Positions 8,183 to 15,621 of a stretch of DNA of 64,000 bases are shown in pieces. Every line of letters starts with the position of its first letter. The first letter of the stretch is position 1. The stretch covers positions 124,001-188,000 of the forward strand of contig NZ_AWGF01000003.1 in assembly GCF_000495855.1 (NCBI RefSeq), in the 5' to 3' direction. This stretch comes from Asticcacaulis sp. YBE204. GTDB lineage: Bacteria > Pseudomonadota > Alphaproteobacteria > Caulobacterales > Caulobacteraceae. The notes beneath the pieces are model-generated. The model made no database searches. It had not been told where the DNA came from and saw nothing but the letters and a program-made list of their open reading frames with translations. The position numbers were made by a program, and so were the translations under genes.

Positions 8183-8914
8183 TTAGACTTCGGTTGTGTT
8201 CCCCGGATGACGGTAGCGACGGTTCAGCCACATCACGCCCGGCAAATCCGACAGGGCGACCCACAGCCGCCCGATATTGGTATATTTAGACTGACCCGTC
8301 GTGCGGGGACGGTCGTCGACCGGCTCGAACAGGCTACCATAGCCTTCGCGGTTGACCAAGGCCGGGATGTAGCGGTGCATATTGTCGAAATAGGGCAGAC
8401 GCAGAAACACTTCGCGGCGGATGGCCTTGATGCCGCAGCCGGTGTCGTCGGAGCCGTCATTGAGCATCTTCTTGCGGATGCCGTTGGCCCAGCGCGAGGC
8501 CCACTTTTTCGACGAAGTATCCTGACGGCGGCGACGTTCCCCGGCGACCAGACCGATGTCGGGACCGGCTTCCAGCAGACGCTTCGCCACATTCAGCACG
8601 TCGGCTGCCGGATTTTGCCCGTCGCCGTCCAGCATGGCGATGATGTGGCCCTTCGCCGCCATGACGCCGGTGCGCACGCCGCCGGATTTGCCGACGTTCT
8701 TTTCGTGGTGAAGGACGCGCAGGTTCGGCAGGCTGGTCCTGAGGTCGGTGAGGATGCTCAGCGTATTGTCGCTCGACATGTCGTCAACGAAAATCAGCTC
8801 GTAGGCGTCCTGACCCAGACCGTCGTTAAATACCGCTTCCAGTTCCCGCGCGACTTGTACGCACGAGCCTTCTTCGTTATGAACGGCAACAACAACGGAC
8901 ACGGTTATAGGCAT
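8183..8914 (-). CDS. Family 2 glycosyltransferase (ArnC/DPM1-like)
   Basis: 243 residues. Opening S-V-V-V-A-V-H-N-E-E, acidic motif F-V-D-D-M-S-S-D-N-T and the D-G-D-G-Q-N-P motif mark a GT-A fold that uses a nucleotide sugar. The pattern K-N-V-G-K-S-G-G-V-R-T-G and the C-terminal stretch without membrane helices match polyprenyl-phosphate sugar transferases such as dolichol-phosphate mannose synthase. It likely loads undecaprenyl phosphate with a sugar on the cytoplasmic side. The divergent ArnT-like gene could then use that donor. The exact sugar is not readable. Confidence 0.85.
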   Translation of the reverse strand: MPITVSVVVAVHNEEGSCVQVARELEAVFNDGLGQDAYELIFVDDMSSDNTLSILTDLRTSLPNLRVLHHEKNVGKSGGVRTGVMAAKGHIIAMLDGDGQNPAADVLNVAKRLLEAGPDIGLVAGERRRRQDTSSKKWASRWANGIRKKMLNDGSDDTGCGIKAIRREVFLRLPYFDNMHRYIPALVNREGYGSLFEPVDDRPRTTGQSKYTNIGRLWVALSDLPGVMWLNRRYRHPGNTTEV

Positions 8915-8934
8915 AGGTCAGGCACTTTTTTTAA

Positions 8935-8983
8935 AGCGATATGCCGAAAAGTGTTGAGCGGTTTTCGGCACCAATATCGCGAC
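8935..8983 (-). repeat. Dispersed palindromic element, copy 4
   Basis: AGCGATATGCCGAAAAGTG ... GGTTTTCGGCACCAATATCG, in the shared upstream region of the GT2 and ArnT-like genes. The arms differ from the consensus (GATAT for GCATT) yet still pair, so the structure appears to be kept. Confidence 0.75.
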
Positions 8984-9120
8984 AAAACGAAAGCGTAAAA
9001 CGCTGGAGAGAATTGGAGTCTGGCGTCTTAACAGGTTTGGGTTTAAGCGTAAACAGAACACTCGGTTACGGTTTTTTTCAGCCGCGTGCGCGTCTTTTTA
9101 CCGGTATTTTGGCAGGTCCT

Positions 9121-10854
9121 ATGTCTTCAAACGTCTTCAACAGCCTGACCAAGGGCATGCGCGGTGCGTGGCTGGCGGCGGTGATCGCCTTTCTGGTCGG
9201 TCTGCCCTGCGCCATGCTGATTCCGCCGCTCGACCGCGACGAATCGCGCTTTGCCCAGGCGTCGAGCCAGATGCTGGAGACGAAAGACTTCATCAATATC
9301 AGCTATCAGGACGGCCCGCGGCACAAGAAGCCCGTCGGTATCCACTGGCTGCAAGCGGCCTCGACCGCGATCACCTCCAATGTCGCCGAGCGCGATATTC
9401 TCTCCTATCGCTGGCCGTCGCTGTTCGGCGCGGCGCTGGCGGCGTTTTCGATGGTCTGGGGCGCGGGGATGCTGCTGGCGCGCAAGCCGGAACACGATAC
9501 CGAAGGCTTCGATGCCAAGCAAACCGCCCTGATCGCCGGTCTGACGTTCGGCGTCTCGTTCCTGCTGTCGTCGGAAGCCTTTATCGCCAAGACCGACGCG
9601 GTTTTGTGCGGCTTTACCACCCTGTTTCTGATGGCACTGGCCAAGATCTACGTCACCTATCGCGACCGCACCGACCCGACCGAAAAGCCGAAACTGACCA
9701 AATACAAGCTGATCTTCTGGCTGTCGTTCGCCGCCTCTATCCTGATCAAGGGCCCCATCGGGCCGCTGATGTTCGTCGCCACGGCGGGCGCATTAGCCGG
9801 TTGGGACCTGCGCACCAAAGACCTCAAAGGCACGGGCCGTCTCGACTGGCTCAAGCACCTCGGCTGGGTGTGGGGCCTGCTGATCACGCTGGTCATGGTC
9901 GGGCCGTGGGCCATCGCCATTACGATTGCCACCGACGGCGCCTTCTGGGGCACGGCCATCGGCGACGACTTCGCGCCCAAGCTGGTCTCGGGCTCCGAAG
10001 GCCACTTCGCGTGGCCAGGTCTGCATACCCTGCTCCTGCCTTTGCTGTTCTTCCCCGGCACCTTCCTGCTCGGCGGCGCACTGCAAACGGCGTTCACGCG
10101 CTACAAAGACCCGGTAGTACGTTTTGCCATCTGCTGGTTCCTGCCGGCGTTTCTGGTCTTCGAGGCCTCGCCGACCAAGCTGGCCCATTATCCGCTGCCG
10201 ACCTATGGCGGTCTGGCCTTGCTCGCCGCCATCAGCCTGTCGGTGCCGCTGAAGACCTGGGCCAAGGTCACCAATGTCGCGCTCGGCCTGTTTGCCGGGG
10301 CGCTGATCACCCTGATCTCGGTCTATGGCCTGACCGAATACGGCAATGCCTCGATCGTGCCGGTGGTGACCATCACCTCGGCCGCCGCCCTGCTGGTGGC
10401 CGGTCTCGGTGCCCTGTTCCTGTGGCGTAATCACAAGCTCACCGGCCTGATGTGCCTGCTGGGGGCCGGCGTCGCCGCGCACCTCGGCTTCGTCACCATC
10501 CTGTCGCAGCTCAAGCCCCTGTGGATGTCGCGCACGCTGGAACAGACGCTGGTCGATACGCGCCTCGATCCGCGCGAGGGCCTGCACCCCGGTCCGGTCG
10601 CCACGCTGGGTTACGCCGAGCCGAGCTTCGTCTTCGCCATGGGGACCAAGACCGAACTGACCGACACCCCCGATCAGGCCGCTGCGGCGCTCCGTCAGGG
10701 CCGCCCGGTCTTTGTCGAAGGCCGCCACGATGCTGAGTTCAAAAAGAGCCTCGCCACCGCCGGTCTCAAGGCCCGTACGGTCACCGTCGTCAACGGCTAC
10801 AACTATTCCAACGGCGACGACGTGAAGATCACGTTGTATCAACTTCAACCGTAG
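9121..10854 (+). CDS. ArnT-like lipid-linked glycosyltransferase (GT83/PMT type)
   Basis: 577 residues from the ATG at 9121. A longer frame starts at 8941, but its first residues (MPKSVERFS) come from a dispersed palindrome, and GGCAGG precedes the internal ATG. The N-terminal loop after helix 1 has L-D-R-D-E-S-R-F-A-Q-A and later H-K-K-P-V-G-I-H-W-L, the catalytic-loop pattern of ArnT and PMT enzymes. About 11-12 hydrophobic helices follow and a soluble periplasmic C-terminal domain of about 100 residues ends the protein. It probably moves a sugar from undecaprenyl phosphate to lipid A or another envelope acceptor. Confidence 0.88.
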   Translation: MSSNVFNSLTKGMRGAWLAAVIAFLVGLPCAMLIPPLDRDESRFAQASSQMLETKDFINISYQDGPRHKKPVGIHWLQAASTAITSNVAERDILSYRWPSLFGAALAAFSMVWGAGMLLARKPEHDTEGFDAKQTALIAGLTFGVSFLLSSEAFIAKTDAVLCGFTTLFLMALAKIYVTYRDRTDPTEKPKLTKYKLIFWLSFAASILIKGPIGPLMFVATAGALAGWDLRTKDLKGTGRLDWLKHLGWVWGLLITLVMVGPWAIAITIATDGAFWGTAIGDDFAPKLVSGSEGHFAWPGLHTLLLPLLFFPGTFLLGGALQTAFTRYKDPVVRFAICWFLPAFLVFEASPTKLAHYPLPTYGGLALLAAISLSVPLKTWAKVTNVALGLFAGALITLISVYGLTEYGNASIVPVVTITSAAALLVAGLGALFLWRNHKLTGLMCLLGAGVAAHLGFVTILSQLKPLWMSRTLEQTLVDTRLDPREGLHPGPVATLGYAEPSFVFAMGTKTELTDTPDQAAAALRQGRPVFVEGRHDAEFKKSLATAGLKARTVTVVNGYNYSNGDDVKITLYQLQP

Positions 10855-10917
10855 GACCGTAGGGTTATCGCGAAAGCGGGCGTATCATCTGTGTAACAAT
10901 AATTCAGAGGATGCGCC

Positions 10918-12399
10918 ATGACCCCCGAAACACGGGCCGCCATCGCCTTCAGCCGCTTCGGGCTAGGCGTCACACCGACAGGCTATGGCGGCGCGCTCAG
11001 CGACCCGCAAGCCGCGCTCAAGGCCGAACTGAAAGCCCCCCCGGCCCTGTCGGCAGAGCTGTCGCCTATCCAGAAAGACCTCGCTTTCTCTAACGCTCTG
11101 CCCGGTTCGCCGGAACTGCTGGTCCAGATCCGCGACTATAATCAGGCGCGCCGGATGATGCGCGAAAAGGCAGCCGACGCGGAAAAGCCTAAAGAGATGT
11201 CACCCAATATGATGGGCGATATGGCGGGCGGCATGTCAGGCGACATGACCAAACCCGACCCCAAACGCCAGATGGCCGACGATACCCAAAAACTGCCGCA
11301 GGCCGTGCTGCAAGCCGAGGGCAAGGCGCGCATCGACGCGTGGATGAAGGCGCCGATCGGCTTTCACGAGCGTCTGGTGATGTTCTGGGCCAACCATTTC
11401 GCGGTGTCGGTCGACAAGGGCATCCCCGTCCGCGTCCTCGCCGGGGCCTATGAACGCGAGGCCATCCGCCCCCACGTGACGGGAAAGTTCCGCGACCTGC
11501 TGCTGGCCGCCGAGCGCCATCCGGCCATGCAGACCTATCTCGACAACGACGCTTCGGTCGGCCCCAATTCTCAGGCCAACCGCAACGCCAAACGCGGCCT
11601 GAATGAAAATCTGGCGCGCGAAATCCTCGAACTGCATACGCTGGGCGTCAATGGGGGCTACAGTCAGGCCGACGTGACGTCGTTCGCCAAGGTCATCACC
11701 GGCTGGGGCGTCGCCCGCACGCCGCGTGCGCTTTCCGACGGCGAAAGCTTCCAGTTCAACGCCCGCGCCCACGAACCGGGCGCGCACGTGGTCCTCGGCA
11801 AGACCTATGCCGACGATGGCGAGCGTCAGGGCGTCCGCGTCCTCGAAGACCTCGCGCGGCATCCCGCTACTGCCAAGCATATCGCCACCAAGCTGGTCCG
11901 CCACTTCGTTGCCGATCAGCCGCCGCCCGCGCTGGTCGACCGCCTCGCCAAACGCTTTACCGACACCGACGGCGATCTGACGGCAGTCTATACGGTCCTG
12001 ATCGACGCCCCCGAAAGCTGGGACGCGCCGCGCAGCAAGTTCCGCTCGCCGCAGGAATATCTGATCGCCCTCCTGCGCGCCACCGGTTCGCCCCTGCCGC
12101 CGCAACGCCTGTACCAGACCCTGCGCGCCATGGGGCAGCCCCTGTGGCAACCGCCCGGTCCCAACGGCTTCAGCGACATGGCCGCCGTCTGGGCGACGCC
12201 CGAAGGCCTCAGCACGCGCCTCGACGTGACCTATCAGTTCGCCGACCGCTACGCCGCCAAGACCGACCCCCGCGACTTCGCCGAGGCGCGTTTGAGCGGC
12301 CTCATCACCGACGCCACGCGCAAATCCGTGGCTCAGGCCGAAACCCGCGCACAGGGCCTGTCAATCGTCCTCCTCTCCCCCGAATTCATGAGGCGCTAA
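10918..12399 (+). CDS. DUF1800 family protein
   Basis: 493 residues. The opening A-F-S-R-F-G-L-G, the central M-F-W-A-N-H-F and the signature L-N-E-N-L-A-R-E-I-L-E-L-H-T-L-G-V followed by V-I-T-G-W are those of DUF1800. A Met/Asp/Lys-rich low-complexity insert lies around residues 80-125. No signal peptide is evident. It is one base upstream of a DUF1501 gene, the usual pairing; the function is unknown, although the pair is often linked to exported proteins and cell surface. Confidence 0.9.
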   Translation: MTPETRAAIAFSRFGLGVTPTGYGGALSDPQAALKAELKAPPALSAELSPIQKDLAFSNALPGSPELLVQIRDYNQARRMMREKAADAEKPKEMSPNMMGDMAGGMSGDMTKPDPKRQMADDTQKLPQAVLQAEGKARIDAWMKAPIGFHERLVMFWANHFAVSVDKGIPVRVLAGAYEREAIRPHVTGKFRDLLLAAERHPAMQTYLDNDASVGPNSQANRNAKRGLNENLAREILELHTLGVNGGYSQADVTSFAKVITGWGVARTPRALSDGESFQFNARAHEPGAHVVLGKTYADDGERQGVRVLEDLARHPATAKHIATKLVRHFVADQPPPALVDRLAKRFTDTDGDLTAVYTVLIDAPESWDAPRSKFRSPQEYLIALLRATGSPLPPQRLYQTLRAMGQPLWQPPGPNGFSDMAAVWATPEGLSTRLDVTYQFADRYAAKTDPRDFAEARLSGLITDATRKSVAQAETRAQGLSIVLLSPEFMRR

Positions 12400-12400
12400 G

Positions 12401-13591
12401 ATGAAACAGAATCGCCGCCATTTCCTCGTCACCACCACCGGCCTGTTCGCCTCGGCCTTTTTGCCCAGCACCGCTTTTGCCGCAGGCCGCGATCCGCGCC
12501 TGATCGTGATCATCCTGCGCGGGGCGATGGACGGCCTCGCCGCCGTGCCGCCCGTCGGCGATCCCGACTTCGCCGCCCTGCGTCCGCCGGTCTTCGACGG
12601 CGATCCGTTGAAACTCGACGGCTTTTTCGGCCTCAACCCCGCCATGCCCAATCTGGCGCGCATGTATCAGGCCAAACAAGCGACCATCGTCCACGCCTCG
12701 GCGACGCCCTATCGCAACCGTTCGCACTTCGACGGTCAGGACGTGCTGGAATCAGGTCACGAAAAACCCGGTTTCGCCGATTCCGGCTGGCTCAACCGCT
12801 TGCTGACGACGCTCGGCACCTCGGACAAGCTCGACGCCGCGCAGTTGAAGGCCACCAAAGGCCTGTCGGTCGGCACCCTGACGCCGCTGGTCATTCGCGG
12901 CGAAGCGCCCCTGCTCGGCTGGGCCCCGTCGCAACTGAAAGACGCCGATGCCGATTTGCCCCCGCGCCTGCTGCGGCTGTACGGCGAGACCGATCCGGCC
13001 CTGATGCAGGTTCTGCACGAAGGGATCGAAACCGGCAAGATCGCCTCTGGTATGAAGGACATGGGCGGTGGCGGTGGCGGTCAGACCAGGGCCATGCTCG
13101 ACATGGCCAAGGGCGCAGCGGCCCTGATGGCGCGCGACGACGGCCCGCGCGTGGCGGCCATGGCCTTCGACGGCTGGGACACGCACACCGCCGAACCGCG
13201 CCGCCTGACGCAATTGCTCGGCGGGCTCGATGCGGCGCTCGCCGCGCTCGAAAGCGGCCTTGGAGCGAAATGGAACGACACGGTGGTGCTGGTGGCGACC
13301 GAATTCGGCCGCACCGCGCGCTTCAACGGCACGCAGGGCTCCGACCACGGTCAGGCGACCGCCGCCTTCCTCGCCGGGGGTGCGGTCAAGGGCGCTCGCG
13401 TCGTCGCCGACTGGCCGGGTGTCAAGGCCTCCGCCCTGTACGAAGGCCGCGACCTTCAACCCACCACCGATTTGCGCGCCGTAGTCATGGGCGTCGCCCG
13501 CGACCATCTGGGGGCCGATGTACGCCGGTTGCAGACGGACGTGTTCCCGGGAGCCATAGGCGTGAAACCGGTGGACGGATTAATCGCTTAA
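12401..13591 (+). CDS. DUF1501 family protein, Tat-exported
   Basis: 396 residues. The N-terminus N-R-R-H-F-L-V-T is a twin-arginine signal with a hydrophobic stretch and AFA-A cleavage near residue 28. The family signature I-L-R-G-A-M-D-G-L is near the start and T-E-F-G-R-T with G-S-D-H-G-Q-A near the end; the latter resembles the metal-binding motif of the alkaline-phosphatase-like (sulfatase) fold. The stop of the DUF1800 gene is one base before its ATG, so the two are probably translationally coupled. A Gly-rich loop (GGGGGGQ) lies near residue 225. Confidence 0.9.
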   Translation: MKQNRRHFLVTTTGLFASAFLPSTAFAAGRDPRLIVIILRGAMDGLAAVPPVGDPDFAALRPPVFDGDPLKLDGFFGLNPAMPNLARMYQAKQATIVHASATPYRNRSHFDGQDVLESGHEKPGFADSGWLNRLLTTLGTSDKLDAAQLKATKGLSVGTLTPLVIRGEAPLLGWAPSQLKDADADLPPRLLRLYGETDPALMQVLHEGIETGKIASGMKDMGGGGGGQTRAMLDMAKGAAALMARDDGPRVAAMAFDGWDTHTAEPRRLTQLLGGLDAALAALESGLGAKWNDTVVLVATEFGRTARFNGTQGSDHGQATAAFLAGGAVKGARVVADWPGVKASALYEGRDLQPTTDLRAVVMGVARDHLGADVRRLQTDVFPGAIGVKPVDGLIA

Positions 13592-13599
13592 AAACATAC

Positions 13600-13803
13600 C
13601 TCCCCAACTTGTTGGGGAGCCGGGCGGCCGGTGCCGGGGACCGCACGAGATGACCGAAGGTCAGCGAGATGTGGTGGTGGGGGTTCTGGCTTATTTACGG
13701 CAGTGGCCGCTGAAACTCCGCAGGACACCCCACCACCATTGGCTCCGCCAATGGTCCGGCACCGGCCGCCCGGCCCTCCCCGCACTTCGTGCAGGGAGGT
13801 ATA
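13600..13803. repeat. GC-rich REP-like inverted pair
   Basis: CCTCCCCAACTTGTTGGGGA at the left end is itself a hairpin. GGGCGGCCGGTGCCGG (about 13622-13637) is complementary to CCGGCACCGGCCGCCC (about 13756-13771). The interval ends CTCCCCGCACTTCGTGCAGGG, another hairpin. Related sequence is at 21.04-21.12 kb. It lies between convergent genes and carries no supported ORF. Confidence 0.8.
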
Positions 13804-13810
13804 GGGATGT

Positions 13811-14146
13811 TTATCCCGCCGTCGCTTTCAATCCGATAATCGCCACCAGCAGCATCGCCAGAAACAGCAAGCGCATCGGCGTCACGGCCTCATGGAACAG
13901 CACGATGCCGAGGATCGCCGCGCCCAAGGCCCCGATCCCGACCCACACGCCATAGGCCGTGCCGATGGGCAGGGTCTGAGCGGCCTTGGCCAGCAGGAAC
14001 ATACTGCCCGCCAGCGTCGCCAGCACGAACATCGACGGCACGGGCTTCGTAAAGCCGTGCGTATATTTCAGCCCGATAGCCCAGCAGATTTCCAGCAGAC
14101 CGGCGATAATCAGATAGACCCACGGCATAGGTATGAACGTCGTCAT
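13811..14146 (-). CDS. gdx: Guanidinium exporter of the SMR family
   Basis: 111 residues, four helices. Glu in L-L-E-I-C-W-A-I-G-L-K-Y-T-H-G-F is the conserved proton/substrate site of helix 1. G-T-A-Y-G-V-W-V-G-I-G-A and G-I-V-L-F-H-E-A-V-T-P-M-R match SugE/Gdx rather than EmrE. It would export guanidinium in exchange for protons across the inner membrane. A longer frame to 14368 exists, but AAGGAG sits just before the ATG at 14146, so I chose that start. The upstream guanidine-III riboswitch agrees with the assignment. Confidence 0.93.
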   Translation of the reverse strand: MTTFIPMPWVYLIIAGLLEICWAIGLKYTHGFTKPVPSMFVLATLAGSMFLLAKAAQTLPIGTAYGVWVGIGALGAAILGIVLFHEAVTPMRLLFLAMLLVAIIGLKATAG

Positions 14147-14181
14147 GACGCGCTCCTTCATTGAGATAACGATGTAAGGGA

Positions 14182-14291
14182 GCGTCGTCTTGTCTGTCCG
14201 TAGTTTCAGTCGCGCATTTGATTCCAAAAACCGCGATGCACTTTTTGGAATACGCTTGGCTACGGTCCCGGTACGGCGCGTCTCGTCGGGA
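14182..14291 (-). promoter_or_regulatory. Guanidine-III (ykkC-III) riboswitch with extended linker
   Basis: On the minus strand, ACGAGACGCGCCGTAC is closed by a 5-bp P1 (TCCCG at 14291-14287 with CGGGA at 14270-14266). Downstream, ACAAGACGACGC (14193-14182) supplies the second pseudoknot strand: GCGCCGT (14279-14273) pairs with ACGACGC (14188-14182) with one C-A mismatch (14276/14185). From memory, the known class III sequence has ACGAGG-TGCGCCGTAC and ACAAGACGGCGC, so the match is close. The linker between the strands, normally a few bases, holds a 6-bp stem (CCGTAG/CTACGG) that encloses a dispersed palindrome. Confidence 0.82.
14210..14256 (+). repeat. Dispersed palindromic element, copy 5, inside the riboswitch linker
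   Basis: TCGCGCATTTGATTCC ... CACTTTTTGGAATACGCT. It lies between the two halves of the gdx riboswitch and would extend a hairpin arm rather than break the pseudoknot. Confidence 0.85.
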
Positions 14292-14533
14292 GCGGCATCC
14301 TTATAGCTCCCCCTCGTACAGAAATAAAGCCTTGAAGTGCCTCGGAATTTCAGTATGCGAGTGGACACATTACATTCCGTTTAAGAATTACAATAATTTC
14401 ATTAAATAAATCAAATGATTAAAACGAGTTCATGACGTTCATTTAATTTGAAACTATCTCACCCGTGAGGCATATCGCTCTCACCGGCGGCACACACCGC
14501 CTCACACCCAAGCAACCTTAAAGGAATACTCAA
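14292..14533 (+). other. AT-rich leader and promoter region of the small-peptide cluster
   Basis: About 240 bases without a supported gene. The part 14380-14440 is AT-rich and is the likely promoter of the three peptide genes and perhaps, on the other strand, of gdx. Within the leader, GTGAGGC (14465-14471) can pair with GCCTCAC (14499-14505), or GGCGG (14486-14490) with CCGCC (14497-14501). The two foldings share bases and exclude each other, as in attenuators. Confidence 0.45.
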
Positions 14534-14608
14534 ATGCAAACCGCCCTGACCCCCACCCTCTTTCTGAGCTTCGCTGCATTTCTTACTGCCGCGCTGCTTC
14601 TGATCTAA
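14534..14608 (+). CDS. 24-residue hydrophobic peptide, paralogue 1
   Basis: ATG 14534 to TAA 14606-14608, with AAAGGA about eight bases upstream. One hydrophobic helix fills almost the whole peptide. Against the next two genes, 11 of 24 positions are invariant: M1, L5, T6, F10, L11, S12, A15, F16, A20, L21, I24. Ser12 is AGC here but TCG in the others, so the residue and not the codon is kept. No known family comes to mind; KdpF-, CydX- or type-I-toxin-like roles are possible. Confidence 0.75.
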   Translation: MQTALTPTLFLSFAAFLTAALLLI

Positions 14609-14638
14609 GCCACTACTCAAACCTCCAAGGATATCACC

Positions 14639-14713
14639 ATGACCAACTATCTGACCCCGATCTTCTTTCTGTCGATCACGGCCTTCTGCGCCCTCGCCCT
14701 GCTGTCCATCTAA
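14639..14713 (+). CDS. 24-residue hydrophobic peptide, paralogue 2
   Basis: ATG 14639 to TAA 14711-14713, with AAGGA at about 14627-14631. Same length and same invariant positions as its neighbours, and the middle of the peptide reads F-F-L-S-I-T-A-F. It holds the only Cys of the three (position 17). The stop codon overlaps the ribosome-binding site of the next gene (TAAGGA), so paralogues 2 and 3 are probably coupled. Confidence 0.75.
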   Translation: MTNYLTPIFFLSITAFCALALLSI

Positions 14714-14724
14714 GGAAATCCACC

Positions 14725-14799
14725 ATGAGCCACGCCCTTACCGCCATCGCCTTCCTGTCGTTCGCCGCCTTCGCGACCGTTGCCCTGTACATTATCTGA
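14725..14799 (+). CDS. 24-residue hydrophobic peptide, paralogue 3
   Basis: ATG 14725 to TGA 14797-14799, with AAGGA 9 bases upstream. It shares A-F-L-S-F-A-A-F with paralogue 1 and ends L-Y-I-I. It is the last gene of the set; a strong terminator is 83 bases downstream. Three equal-length copies, each with its own Shine-Dalgarno site, argue for a real operon of membrane micropeptides. Confidence 0.75.
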   Translation: MSHALTAIAFLSFAAFATVALYII

Positions 14800-14881
14800 A
14801 CCGGTCCCATCACGAATAAGGTTCCGCGTACAACAGGGGAGACAGCCGATGCGCACCGCACCGCTGCCACGATACAAAACC

Positions 14882-14914
14882 AAACGGACGGAAGATCGCT
14901 CTTCCGTCCGTTTT
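14882..14914 (+). terminator. Terminator of the small-peptide operon
   Basis: Perfect 14-bp stem AAACGGACGGAAGA / TCTTCCGTCCGTTT with loop TCGC (14896-14899) and TTTT at the end. It may also serve the convergent PH-domain gene. Confidence 0.93.
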
Positions 14915-14939
14915 CCATTTTGCGTGTTATGTAACGGGT

Positions 14940-15500
14940 TCAGACGTCGCGCCCCGACCGGTCCCGCTCCTTGTCCAGCTGTTCTTCGATCGCCTTCTTG
15001 CAGGCGATCGGATCGGCCATCGGCCCGAAGGTCGTCGTCGAAGACCCCGTCCCGGTGATGGTCACATTGCCGAAATTCAGCAGTCGCCCGATCAGACTCT
15101 GATAGACGTGAATCGACTCGACCTTGGACAGGCGCTGTTCGCTGGTCGTCCGGCTTAAGAGCCCGAATTTCGACAGCACCCGGCGGTCGGTCAGCACAAA
15201 GTCGGAATTGAAATAATAGACGATCGCGCTGAGAAAACTCAGCCCGAAAATCAGACAGAAAACGGCGATACTGATCAGGATCGGGCTCAGCAGATGCGCC
15301 CACGACAGGCTCGACTTACGCGCCAAGGCTGCGGAAATATCGGCCAGCAGTCCCGATCCTAAAAAGAAATAGAAAAAACCCACAAAGATCGCATAGAGCC
15401 ACAACCGGAAAAACGGTTGCAGAAAGATCGCCCAATGGACCTTGGCGTCATAAAGGATCGGTTCGCCCGCGCTCAGCGCGCTATCGACGTATCTGGCCAT
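14940..15500 (-). CDS. Membrane-anchored bacterial PH-domain protein (YdbS-like)
   Basis: 186 residues. Two hydrophobic hairpin segments (about 25-55 and 68-95) are followed by a bPH_2-type domain containing F-V-L-T-D-R-R-V-L and the pattern R-L-S-K-V-E-S-I-H-V-Y-Q-S-L-I-G-R-L-L-N with G-N-V-T-I-T-G-T-G. The family is known for proteins such as YdbS/YdbT of unclear role in lipid-related stress. It ends in a charged Glu/Lys/Arg-rich tail. It runs towards the small-peptide operon and shares its terminator region. Confidence 0.83.
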   Translation of the reverse strand: MARYVDSALSAGEPILYDAKVHWAIFLQPFFRLWLYAIFVGFFYFFLGSGLLADISAALARKSSLSWAHLLSPILISIAVFCLIFGLSFLSAIVYYFNSDFVLTDRRVLSKFGLLSRTTSEQRLSKVESIHVYQSLIGRLLNFGNVTITGTGSSTTTFGPMADPIACKKAIEEQLDKERDRSGRDV

Positions 15501-15621
15501 ATGTTCAGTCCCCCATTAACCCTCTCGACTATAGCTCAAACCGTGCGCGCGTCGAGTCCGCCTGTGACCTTGCGTGGCCATAGATAGCCGGTATGGTGAT
15601 CTATACGCCAGAGACGACACT

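Noticed and set aside
8941-9120. 60-residue N-terminal extension of the ArnT-like protein
   Set aside because: Starts in a palindrome copy; the ATG at 9121 fits the family and has a Shine-Dalgarno.
14147-14368. N-terminal extension of Gdx reading R-I-P-K-S-A-S-R-F
   Set aside because: It translates the riboswitch and the palindrome; the AAGGAG-supported ATG is at 14146 and Gdx proteins are about 105-110 residues.
14780-15058. Small plus-strand ORF after the 24-residue peptides
   Set aside because: Runs through a perfect terminator and into antisense of the PH-domain gene.
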